A stretch of 64,000 nt of DNA from a virus: positions 19,017 to 83,016 of the IMG/VR virus record IMGVR_UViG_3300032046_000015; one strand, 5' to 3'. Positions 34,601 through 42,160 of the stretch are shown here, in pieces (the first letter of the stretch is position 1; every line of letters begins with the position of its first letter). The position numbers and the translations under genes are program-made. A model generated the notes under the pieces. It ran no database searches. It had not been told where the DNA came from and saw nothing but the letters and a program-made list of their open reading frames with translations.

Positions 34601-35381
34601 ATCTGTTCGGATTTGTCATCCTATCGTTTGTCTGGATACATAACAAAATTTCTTGATGTTGAGCATTCTCCTGGCGTATATAGTGGCAATCATTGGTGGC
34701 CACCATCTTAATGTTTAGAGCATGGGCAATCTTGACTAAATGCGGTGTCACTCTTAATTGATCTGGAAAAGTGTGAGGCATTATCTCTATGTAAAAATCA
34801 TCCCCAAAATTATCCTTCCACCACATGGCCTCATCGATGGCATCTATTGAATGGCCTTCCAAAATCAGAGATGGTATGTGCCCAGCTACACAAGCACTGG
34901 TAACAACAATTCCATCCTTATATTCCAACAGTGACTGTTTGTCTATCCTTGGCCTGTGATAGAATCCATCCACCCAAGCCTTGCTTGATAACCTGAACAG
35001 ATTCTTTAATCCATCATTATTCTTGGCAAACGCACACAAATGCCACCGTGGCCTTATCCCCAAACGTTTTTCCACTTCAAATATAGCGTGCTTTTGCTGT
35101 GCTTTTGCTGTCTCATCTATGATTTTGGCTTTCATGTCATCAGGCAAACTTTTAACCTTCATGTCAGAGGACATGTAAAACTCTATGCCGTATATGGGTG
35201 TCATTCCTTCAATACTTTTACAGGTGATTGCCAGATCATAAAATGATCGCATTGAACCATGCTCTGTAACAGCAAAATGTTTGAGTCCTATTTCTTTGGC
35301 ATATTGGACATACTTGGACACACTTCCGCAACCATCCAATAAGCTGTATTCTGTGTGCGTATGTAGGTGTACAAAATCCAT
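31614..35381 (-). CDS. dnaE: DNA polymerase III alpha subunit (DnaE-type replicase)
   Basis: This is a 1255-residue family C polymerase. The PHP domain is N-terminal, with metal-binding HLHTHTEYS (His5, 7, 9). The palm carries PDIDMDF (D456, D458) and KLDVLGL (D615). GPGRGSSAGSLVCYLLG at about 413 is the GS-x2 region. Helix-hairpin-helix and OB-like segments follow, where the catalytic subunit contacts DNA and clamp. Length is normal for DnaE. Use of a bacterial-type replicase by a phage is uncommon and replaces the usual family A or B enzyme. AAGGA precedes ATG. Confidence 0.95.
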   Translation of the reverse strand: MDFVHLHTHTEYSLLDGCGSVSKYVQYAKEIGLKHFAVTEHGSMRSFYDLAITCKSIEGMTPIYGIEFYMSSDMKVKSLPDDMKAKIIDETAKAQQKHAIFEVEKRLGIRPRWHLCAFAKNNDGLKNLFRLSSKAWVDGFYHRPRIDKQSLLEYKDGIVVTSACVAGHIPSLILEGHSIDAIDEAMWWKDNFGDDFYIEIMPHTFPDQLRVTPHLVKIAHALNIKMVATNDCHYIRQENAQHQEILLCIQTNDRMTNPNRFKFDTQEFWFKTPKEMVESLSKHDISGSDITDAMCNTMEIAEKCKAKVVMDKFKCLLPPVVIPQNIKDTTSSDSEAHDVYLHQLCLDGWPWRDMDYQIEQKAAKLGIDPVQHRKTYTERLLLELAAMKRQKFSGYFILVHELFGWARQEGIMVGPGRGSSAGSLVCYLLGITSLDPIEHGLLFERFMSPARIDMPDIDMDFEDSKRGLILQHLCDKYGIGNVSQIGTAVTMKGKLCLKDVCRVLDVPLTEVNAVTSSIVERSSGDERASQTIEDSFKEFDVCRKFNDHYPYVLPIVKELEGQVRQTGIHAAGVLTSPVPICDVVPIETKDEGGRRVRVAAINFWGCEDMGLLKLDVLGLRTLTVIKDTLTAIKDRHHLDIDMERLPLDDPKVLQGFTDLDFAGIFQFDTTSMYKTCEEITFTQFADVAALTALNRPGTMRSGLANVYIDRKNDPTKIKPIHPIYDKICEETYGVLVYQEQLTRIFIELSGYEPETADSLRKLVAKKHGDEKLGKERDRFVVGAVSKGMDEGEANKLMDGITFFGSYAFNKSHSCAYGVIAYWTMFLKVHYPMEFMWAVLKNEPDRQEVTRFIKETRAKGIDVLGPDTNHSGVNFTIVGNQIRCSLLDIKGVGESSIKEIVKYQPYTSLVDMLQKVDRRLVKRTTLLALSKAGALSDLLPNVKYFLEHEQDIFAMANKGNWTAIEECLTKSKMEPDYNQTDFALLAAEVSPLPLGKHPMEAYGDVLKGLGKHVKFISMDDPDLFKTNRAVYLNGQIIDVRYNCVGDFYSAKELPSEQERLKMRWGARYSNFNVEDATGVWNRVKLDIDAFPIFREVIDDGVGTPVVLRVHASTHGTWKSLKAHMVVNLDILRHKIITGEPMTFWEQYFIEHPVSKAVGTNKSVKKKGHDIFEMTGLILDARHTIDKNGRGMAFFSIDTIDRVFTAVCFASSYLKFKEQIVLGNVAVFDIKHERGGLVLEDRSHVEILRQYSWRKAI

Positions 35382-35396
35382 ATCAATCCTTATGTG

Positions 35397-36503
35397 TTAG
35401 AATGGTGGTGGAATATAGTTGTTGGCACTCTTCAATAATGATAGTTGGTGACTAACAACCCGCTTCAAGTATTCAGGCAGACTGGTAGTCAACATCCAGT
35501 CCATATATTGCTTGCCTCTATCTGACTTCACTATTTCAGATAATTTTTGACCTTTGAATTTTCCAAATTCCAAACGGGCATCCTTGCCGTCAGGATCAAT
35601 GATGAAATTACTTTTGGCAGCTAACTTATCTGCTGCCACACGTGTATCAGTTTTGATTTTGTTTGCTGCTTGAGCAAATGTTCCTTTTGATTGCTTTTCA
35701 CTCCTCTCATATACCCATATATCTACACAACCAGTTTGGAGTGAAGCCATTATTCTGATGGCTATCTTTTGGTTGCTCATATCATAACACTTGGATACTT
35801 CCTGTAATACCACACCAAGAACATCTACATTTCTGTGGTGTAATAACACATCTTTATCAAGTCCAACTATTTTCTTCAAAGGCATTCCAACAGATTTGCC
35901 AAATTCGTACACAAGCGGTTGGAATGATACATCATAAACATCTCTGGCCGCATCAAATTCAAATTTGATTTCACCATTCGCTATTTGCGCTGTAGTGAAC
36001 CCATGCGACATGATCTGTTCAACGATTATAGTCTCAAGATCATTCCTTGATTGTACAACTACCAGATTGGTAATAGTAAAGAACACAGGTTCAGCGGCCA
36101 TGATTCTGTCCTTGACCTCTCCTCTGTGTTCAGGTTCAACATCAGGCGGCATGTTTACATATTCTCTTTTGAAGTCTATCCTTGCCGGATCAATGCCAAG
36201 ATATTTTCCATCTCCAACGTACACACCATCATGATCTGCTGTAGGAGTTGTGTTGATTGGCTGGTTTGGTTCTTTGTGTGTTTCTTCAACAGGTATCTTG
36301 GACTTGTCTATCTGAAAGGATAGTCCGCACTCAGTACAGGTATAATTGGTGCTGCCCACTGAGCCATACACCCTTTGCATTGTTGCTCCACAAGCTGGAC
36401 ACTTGAAACGGTTTGAGTTGATCCATTCCACTTCCAGTTTATTGCCCTTCTTGACCAGACCTTCTAATTGCCATCGCTTTCTGGCTGATTCCAAGCTCAC
36501 CAT
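35397..36503 (-). CDS. Zn-ribbon protein with C-terminal DUF3820-like module
   Basis: This 368-residue protein starts at ATG 36503, seven residues inside a longer frame, because AAAGGA is just upstream. An N-terminal Zn-ribbon (CPACGAT then CTECGLSF) precedes a long middle of unclear fold, and the C-terminus holds LEFGKFKGQKLSEI, YMDWML, PEYL, like the DUF3820 pattern. It lies directly upstream of dnaE, so a replication or DNA-binding role is plausible. Confidence 0.55.
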   Translation of the reverse strand: MVSLESARKRWQLEGLVKKGNKLEVEWINSNRFKCPACGATMQRVYGSVGSTNYTCTECGLSFQIDKSKIPVEETHKEPNQPINTTPTADHDGVYVGDGKYLGIDPARIDFKREYVNMPPDVEPEHRGEVKDRIMAAEPVFFTITNLVVVQSRNDLETIIVEQIMSHGFTTAQIANGEIKFEFDAARDVYDVSFQPLVYEFGKSVGMPLKKIVGLDKDVLLHHRNVDVLGVVLQEVSKCYDMSNQKIAIRIMASLQTGCVDIWVYERSEKQSKGTFAQAANKIKTDTRVAADKLAAKSNFIIDPDGKDARLEFGKFKGQKLSEIVKSDRGKQYMDWMLTTSLPEYLKRVVSHQLSLLKSANNYIPPPF

Positions 36504-37060
36504 GTCCAATTCCTTTTGATCCAATGAAATACCTGCTTAAAGGTATCATCCTTGGTCGTGTGTGTAGTATCTATTCTCATTTTTGGAAATTGTATCCTTG
36601 TAAATATCTTATGTCCAAGCCTGGTCATCTTGTTATATTGTTGTAAATTGATTGGAATTGTTCCGTTGATTCTATCCTTGGCAGCTTGATATTCGCATTC
36701 CATCCATATTATCACAGCTTTTGCCTGTAACATATTAGAATGCCATAAATTAAACAGAAAATTCCAATCACATTTCAAATCCTGTATTGTACCATACATA
36801 ATTCCAGATGGCAATGACCTGTCCAGTATAACATCGGTTGGAGCCATTCTCAAGAAATCACTAGCATACACATCTTCATGAAAAGTATTGATAGCAATTC
36901 CATTGGCTTGTAATTGTACAGGATCAACACAAAATTCTTTGCTCTGATCAGGTGATACTCTGAAAGCCTTGTAGATAGGAACACACAACTCTTGCGACAG
37001 TCTCAAGGCAACATGAGACTTACCAGCGCCATTCAAACCTTCCAGAATAATAACAGGCAT
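36497..37060 (-). CDS. dNMP kinase-like P-loop enzyme
   Basis: This 187-residue protein has the P-loop EGLNGAGKS at 7-15, VILDRSLPSG (DR motif of thymidylate kinase-like enzymes), and an arginine-containing lid region. It would phosphorylate a deoxynucleotide monophosphate, or a base on DNA. It is the last gene in the apparent hypermodification operon. ATG 37060 overlaps the aminotransferase stop. Confidence 0.7.
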   Translation of the reverse strand: MPVIILEGLNGAGKSHVALRLSQELCVPIYKAFRVSPDQSKEFCVDPVQLQANGIAINTFHEDVYASDFLRMAPTDVILDRSLPSGIMYGTIQDLKCDWNFLFNLWHSNMLQAKAVIIWMECEYQAAKDRINGTIPINLQQYNKMTRLGHKIFTRIQFPKMRIDTTHTTKDDTFKQVFHWIKRNWTW

Positions 37061-38250
37061 CACACCCTCATTGTCTCTGCCACAGCTTCTTTGAACCTTA
37101 TTAAGCCTGTGTTAATACTTGACAAATCAACATCCAGGTGAGGATAGACACGCATGCGTGTTGATCTAAAACATCCGCATATGAGTCCATGACGCATAGC
37201 CACCTCACCAAATTTCTTAGCATCCAAACCTGGTGTGTCTAGGCACAGCATCAGACCAGTCCACCTGACCTCTCCTAAAACACCCTTGAACTCTCCTCTT
37301 GATAATTGCTCAAACTCTGCCGCCAAATAATCGCCCAACAAATTGATGCGTGTGAAAACATTTGGTTCAGACAACTCATCCAGTACCTTGTGTGCTAGTA
37401 AACATGCTATGTTGTTACCACCAAATGTACTGAATTGGCTGCCAGGAGTAAGCACACAGAATGGTTCTATGGCTAGTGTGGCACCTATGGGTAATCCTGC
37501 GGCCAGTCCTTTAGCAAAGCACATGATATCAGGTTGGACACCATATAAATGTGCCGCTGACCAATCGCCACAACGTCCATGTCCTGATTGAACTTCATCA
37601 AATATCAATGGAATGTTGTGTTTAGCACACATATACCTGATGTGCTTCAACTCCTGTACATCTGGCAAACGCACATCGCTGTTGTCGTATATGGGGGTGA
37701 TCATGACTGCTTGAGCATTGTAAAACTCAATATCATTCACTGTGTCGAATGCCATGAATCCAGACAACTCAGGAGCAAAACCATTGTGGTGATATGGTGT
37801 AATTTCTTGGTTGATTGATGCTGACAAGGCACCATATGTTCTGCCATGAAATGAATTCTTGCGCACCCATATCGTATCACGGCCAGGTGATCCTTTATCA
37901 TGATTGTATTTTCTGGCTAGTTTTATGGCAGTCTCAACAGCCCCAGTCCCATCATTGCTGAAAAATACTTGGTCCATCTTGTGTATGTTACACAAACGTT
38001 CAGCCAATGTCTCTCTTGGTTCAGAATAGAACACGTGGGGTATGTGTACAGGTGGTTGTTTGGTTGCCATGATATCGCACAACCACTGAGTAGCCTTGCT
38101 AAAACTATTGACGCCTGTGTCGCAATACCAGTCAATCACGTTGTTGTATGTTACGTTTGTGACCATATCGTGCGCCACAGTTTTTGGATTGCGTGATATT
38201 ATCTCAAAAGGATAATGGACAACTGTGTCCATGATTCTACTTGGTTTCAT
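37060..38250 (-). CDS. Class III PLP-dependent aminotransferase
   Basis: This 396-residue protein has the family motifs in order: GTGAVETAIKLARK at about 101, LIFDEVQSGHGRCG with D218, and MCFAKGLAAGLPIGA with PLP-lysine K247. Related enzymes use ornithine, acetylornithine or other omega-amino acids with 2-oxoglutarate. A full-length aminotransferase is rare in phages; with its ThyX-like, NTPase and kinase neighbours it may modify a nucleotide base with an amino group. The substrate is unknown. Confidence 0.85.
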   Translation of the reverse strand: MKPSRIMDTVVHYPFEIISRNPKTVAHDMVTNVTYNNVIDWYCDTGVNSFSKATQWLCDIMATKQPPVHIPHVFYSEPRETLAERLCNIHKMDQVFFSNDGTGAVETAIKLARKYNHDKGSPGRDTIWVRKNSFHGRTYGALSASINQEITPYHHNGFAPELSGFMAFDTVNDIEFYNAQAVMITPIYDNSDVRLPDVQELKHIRYMCAKHNIPLIFDEVQSGHGRCGDWSAAHLYGVQPDIMCFAKGLAAGLPIGATLAIEPFCVLTPGSQFSTFGGNNIACLLAHKVLDELSEPNVFTRINLLGDYLAAEFEQLSRGEFKGVLGEVRWTGLMLCLDTPGLDAKKFGEVAMRHGLICGCFRSTRMRVYPHLDVDLSSINTGLIRFKEAVAETMRV

Positions 38251-39196
38251 TGTTGTTTATCCTCTTGCCTGTCCATACATCCCTGCCCCAGAATGATTGA
38301 TAATCTTCATGGCGTTGAGTTGTGAAACTCCTATATGTTTCAACTGGTGGACGTTGTTGATACAGTTCATAATGTTGGAACAATGGGCACATTGGCATGT
38401 TGTCCTCTCCTGATACACGCCTTTCATTCTCATGAATGAAGTGACAACCGTTATATGTGTCACCTTCCATACATGGTGGACTTGCCATTTCATAAAACAC
38501 TGGATGGACTTTGGTGGCCGTTTCAGACACAATTCCTTGGATGATTGGCCCCCACAATCCCAACTGCAGTATCCAACATGATCTCTTGCCGATTATGTGG
38601 AGCATGCTGTTGATGTTCATCGTCCATGATATTCTGTGTTGCGCTCCAAGTGGCATCAAATCACGGGCATCTTCCATTGGCACTCCAGCATCAACCAAAT
38701 CCTTGTACAGCTTTTGAATCTCTCTCATAGCAATGTGGTATGCGTTGTGTAGGATTGGGTTGCTATGTTGAAGTGCTTTGATTGTGTCGGCAACACGATA
38801 TGCGCCATCATCAGCAAAGTGTTCCATGGATAGTATCCGCATAGATTGACTCCACCAGCTTGAATCTGCTTGGTTGGGCACTATGTCCATTCCTATCCTA
38901 TCATCATGTTTGTGGCCTATTCTGTGTCTGACTGCTTGTTCACGCCAGCTAACACTCACCCCTTCCATCATGAATGTGAAATATATGGATTCACTGACAG
39001 GTATCTTTTGCGCCACCACTTTTCTGAATAAGTCAATCAACCCACCGCTGCCCATGTGATCGTCAGGATCACGTGCGCCTTGAGCAACTTGCTCAGGAGT
39101 GATCAACTGGTTGTTGGTTTTGCTTGCCCACCATATGCTGTATAAGGTTTCAAGCGGCAACCTTGTCCATGATATTAGTGTCACTTTTGGTTCCAT
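38237..39196 (-). CDS. ThyX-like thymidylate synthase homologue with altered motif
   Basis: This 319-residue protein resembles flavin-dependent thymidylate synthase: YFTFMMEGVSVSWREQAVRHR with RHR at 90-92. In canonical ThyX the motif is RHR-x7-S, but here R stands at the Ser place, and helices around it differ. A catalytic change, such as a hydroxymethylase making 5-hydroxymethyl-dUMP, is possible. The C-terminal half adds Cys/His residues (SPPCMEGDTYNGCHF). GAGG precedes ATG 39196. Confidence 0.6.
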   Translation of the reverse strand: MEPKVTLISWTRLPLETLYSIWWASKTNNQLITPEQVAQGARDPDDHMGSGGLIDLFRKVVAQKIPVSESIYFTFMMEGVSVSWREQAVRHRIGHKHDDRIGMDIVPNQADSSWWSQSMRILSMEHFADDGAYRVADTIKALQHSNPILHNAYHIAMREIQKLYKDLVDAGVPMEDARDLMPLGAQHRISWTMNINSMLHIIGKRSCWILQLGLWGPIIQGIVSETATKVHPVFYEMASPPCMEGDTYNGCHFIHENERRVSGEDNMPMCPLFQHYELYQQRPPVETYRSFTTQRHEDYQSFWGRDVWTGKRINNNETK

Positions 39197-39209
39197 AGAT
39201 TTTTGCGCC

Positions 39210-40103
39210 TCACTTTTCTTGTTTATTTATTGGCAGCAATTGTGCTATTGCTTTTAACACAGCTGGCCAATTATGTACAATCACTACTTTGCCCATAAAA
39301 GGCTCAAAGGAATGGATGTTGGATTCACTACCATTGTACCATACCACACCCAAACCCATCTTGCTCAAATCATGAACATGCTTGAAGGAATTTTCAACCA
39401 CGCACACTCTATCTAGCTTCAATCTGGACAATGCCTCACACTTGTCCCTCTCCCATAAAATGAAATCAACAACTATATTGTGTTGCTTCAACCACGTCAG
39501 TGTGTCTGTATATATTGTGTTAATTAAGTGTGCTGGTCTGGCTGTTAGTATCCCAACCTGATATCCCAATTCTCTTAAATGCTGTATTCCGTTGACAGCG
39601 CCATCAATAGTAGGCAACAAGCCATAACCACCTACCATCCTAAAGTCATGTTTGGCATCCTCATGATCTTTATGAGTGGGGTTGTCTATCCTTCTGGCTT
39701 GTAGCCACTGCGCTTCATAGGCAGCAAATCCGGTGGCATAATCAGCCACTACATCATCCATGTCTAGCACAATTATCTTATGTGGGCTTGTTATATCGGA
39801 TAACCACCTGACGTCAACCAAATCAGACTTGGCATAAAATGCTTCAGCAAACTCCTCTGGTTCTATGCCTAAGCAAATCATTAAAGCCAGCAGGTGCTTG
39901 TAAACGTCCACGCACTCTATCAAAGCCTGTCTCCTATCTGCTTGGTTGTCCCGCACATTCTGTTTCAACAACCCCAAAGCCTTCTTGATCTCCACTGCCT
40001 CTTCATGCAATCCGTGTATGTGCTCCAAGAGTGCTTGAGATAAATCTACAACAGGCCAGTGTCGTTGTTGAATTTTCTGACGTTCCCACATTTCTTTAAG
40101 CAT
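39210..40103 (-). CDS. NTP pyrophosphohydrolase-HAD phosphatase fusion
   Basis: This 297-residue protein has two parts. Residues about 15-100 form an all-alpha nucleotide pyrophosphohydrolase-like domain (GLHEEAVEIKKAL, then QALIECVDVYKHLLALM and FYAKSDLVDVRW). Residues about 108-290 form a HAD phosphatase (VLDMDDVVADYA, GILTARPAH). Together they would convert a dNTP to a nucleoside via the monophosphate, the type of step phages use to remove unmodified nucleotides from the pool. Confidence 0.7.
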   Translation of the reverse strand: MLKEMWERQKIQQRHWPVVDLSQALLEHIHGLHEEAVEIKKALGLLKQNVRDNQADRRQALIECVDVYKHLLALMICLGIEPEEFAEAFYAKSDLVDVRWLSDITSPHKIIVLDMDDVVADYATGFAAYEAQWLQARRIDNPTHKDHEDAKHDFRMVGGYGLLPTIDGAVNGIQHLRELGYQVGILTARPAHLINTIYTDTLTWLKQHNIVVDFILWERDKCEALSRLKLDRVCVVENSFKHVHDLSKMGLGVVWYNGSESNIHSFEPFMGKVVIVHNWPAVLKAIAQLLPINKQEK

Positions 40104-41071
40104 ACATGCTCCACAAAGTCAGATAGTTTGTCCATGATCTTGTCGACAGTTTCACGTGGATTCCAGGAAGCAAATCTGCCCACTGGTAACACATTAATAG
40201 GATAGTTCAATTTTTCAGTCAATGGATATATGTGTCCAGGCAATGTTGCTCTGACACGTCCCAATCTAGCATCCTTGATTGTTTTTTGGATGATTGTTAT
40301 AGCCTTAATCCAATCTGGTTCTGTCACTCCAGTGATCTCAGCCATCCATACTTTCTGTTCGCAATCGCTGGTTGATATGCGATGTGGTCCACCATTCTCA
40401 GGAAAATACACATACTTATAGCGCCAGAACATTCTGGAGTGTGTGTGTGTATCTGCTATGTGTACTTTATTACACATAGTGTTAGGCATATGCCAAGCTG
40501 CCACTCTCCTAAACAACCAAAGTGGCAAACTGGTCACTACATAATCGAATGTGTCCACTGTATCATCATCCATATCTATGGACACTCCTGTTTGTATCAA
40601 ACTGAGTTCAACAACTTTGGCTAAATGAATGTTGATGTTTTTTCTGGCACGCTGTACAAAAGTATTAAAATCAATATCAATAATTTTTTCCTGCCCTGAG
40701 GCAGCATTCATACAAGTATTTGCGTATCCATCCATGGTTCCTCTTGTTTTCAAAAAATGAGCTTGCTGAATCTTTTCTGTTACCTCACTCAATGGAATGA
40801 TGTGCTCCTTCCACCATACTGCCCCTTCCACTTCATCAACAAAAAAAGGCACCTTCAATTGAGCCAAAAGTTGCTCCAATTGAGGGTGCCATTTCAATAA
40901 TTTCAATCCACCTGATTGCCATGAACCGCCAATCTCTTCTGATATCAGCGTCACATCCAATCCTTGGTTGACTAAATAGTTTGCTGAAACAAGCCCAAGA
41001 ATGCCACCACCTAACACAGCGACCTTGGCTGTGTTAGATGGTGTAGTTTGTGTGCGAGTATAGTGTATCAT
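40046..41071 (-). CDS. FAD-dependent amine-oxidase-like oxidoreductase
   Basis: This 341-residue protein begins near GGGILGL (21-27), a Rossmann FAD site, followed by DVTLISEEIGGSW, as in amine oxidases and UDP-galactopyranose mutases. Later YVVTSLPLWLFRR and INVLPVGRFASWN match the substrate/FAD-facing segments. A flavoenzyme in this operon could oxidise or cleave a base side chain. The ATG 41071 has no ribosome site, so the start is uncertain. Confidence 0.7.
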   Translation of the reverse strand: MIHYTRTQTTPSNTAKVAVLGGGILGLVSANYLVNQGLDVTLISEEIGGSWQSGGLKLLKWHPQLEQLLAQLKVPFFVDEVEGAVWWKEHIIPLSEVTEKIQQAHFLKTRGTMDGYANTCMNAASGQEKIIDIDFNTFVQRARKNINIHLAKVVELSLIQTGVSIDMDDDTVDTFDYVVTSLPLWLFRRVAAWHMPNTMCNKVHIADTHTHSRMFWRYKYVYFPENGGPHRISTSDCEQKVWMAEITGVTEPDWIKAITIIQKTIKDARLGRVRATLPGHIYPLTEKLNYPINVLPVGRFASWNPRETVDKIMDKLSDFVEHVCLKKCGNVRKFNNDTGLL

Positions 41072-41088
41072 CTGTGTTAGGATTATAT

Positions 41089-41118
41089 GGGATGAGGCCA
41101 ACTTGTGGCCTCATTCCC
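41089..41118. other. Intergenic hairpin, possible terminator or processing site
   Basis: GGGATGAGGCC at 41089-41099 and GGCCTCATTCCC at 41107-41118 form a stem with one bulge and a seven-base loop. It sits between the sigma-fusion stop and the oxidoreductase start. On the minus strand there is no T-run after it, but TATAAT follows nearby, so it may be a processing site rather than a terminator. Confidence 0.4.
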
Positions 41119-41119
41119 T

Positions 41120-42160
41120 TTACACGTGGATGACACCGTCTGTGTTCAGTTTCTGTATAGCCTTGACCACGCCATCGGTATTGGCCTCAACCACGCCCAT
41201 GAGTCTGGCCTTGAACGCTCCATCAAACGCTGTGTCCTTGATGTCTGTCTTGAATGGTACAGCCTTTTGAGCGATATTTGTGTCTGGACATGGCAACCCC
41301 ACATCGATGTTTCCGGTGCGTGGTTTGATATAAAGGATAGCCAGACCTTGCTCCCTGCCTGTAGTCTTATGGCAGTACATGGTCAGGTATCCAGAACCAC
41401 CACCGCCCAATGGCGTCTTGTCGATGATGTAAAAATCGCCATCATTCTGTGCCGCTGCTTTGTCCATTAACGTCTTGCTGAACGCTGCCGCTATCTTGTG
41501 GGCCAGAGTCATGGCCAAGAGTCTGGACGGATTGTTAGGATCAAGCATGCCCGATATGACCTTGGGTTTTGGTTCTGCCTTGGCCTTGGGAGCAGCCTTC
41601 TTTGTCTCCTCTCCTGCTGGTTCTGTCGCTGGCTCAGAAGCATCCGCAGGGGCTGGTTTTTCTTTGGCCTTGGTATCCGATTGAGGCTTGGCTGTTGCTT
41701 TGGCAGCTTTGGGTTTTTCCTTGGCAGCTTTGGGCTTGCTTTTGTCCGGTTTGGCCTTGGCATCTGCTGTTTCCGCAGGAGTTTCAGTTGATGTGTCCGC
41801 TTTGGGTGCTTCCGCTGGCGCTGGCGTTGGTGTGTCCGCTTTGGGTGCTTCCTGTTTAGCCTTCTTGCCTTTGGACTTGCCACCCTTCTTCATCAACTCA
41901 GTTCCCTTCTGAAGCAGTGCGATGATTCCATCCTCTCCTGCTGTTGCGGCTGTTTTGACGATGTTAGTCCATTCGCCACCCTCAGCTTCTGCCACCGCTC
42001 TGGCGGCATCAGCTATAGGTTTGCACTCATCACGTTTGGCACATGGTTCCTTTTCCTTTTCCTGTTTGGCTGATGGGTTGCCATCGCACTCTGCGAGTCC
42101 AACCTCATAAAAGCCAACGCATCCACCACTTCCCTGTTCATCCTTCTGTTCGTCTGACAT
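41120..42160 (-). CDS. Ala/Lys/Pro-rich protein, separate internal-start product
   Basis: From ATG 42160 this gives 346 residues in frame with the sigma-like gene. GGAGGTGA lies six bases upstream, the strongest ribosome site in this region. A Cys cluster (CVGFYEVGLAEC, then PCAKRDEC) leads into a long Ala/Lys/Pro-rich linker (about residues 95-205) and a compact C-terminal domain (GDFYIIDKTPLGGGGSG, then GYLTMYCHKTTGREQG). It resembles nucleoid-binding linkers but has no family match. Confidence 0.65.
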   Translation of the reverse strand: MSDEQKDEQGSGGCVGFYEVGLAECDGNPSAKQEKEKEPCAKRDECKPIADAARAVAEAEGGEWTNIVKTAATAGEDGIIALLQKGTELMKKGGKSKGKKAKQEAPKADTPTPAPAEAPKADTSTETPAETADAKAKPDKSKPKAAKEKPKAAKATAKPQSDTKAKEKPAPADASEPATEPAGEETKKAAPKAKAEPKPKVISGMLDPNNPSRLLAMTLAHKIAAAFSKTLMDKAAAQNDGDFYIIDKTPLGGGGSGYLTMYCHKTTGREQGLAILYIKPRTGNIDVGLPCPDTNIAQKAVPFKTDIKDTAFDGAFKARLMGVVEANTDGVVKAIQKLNTDGVIHV

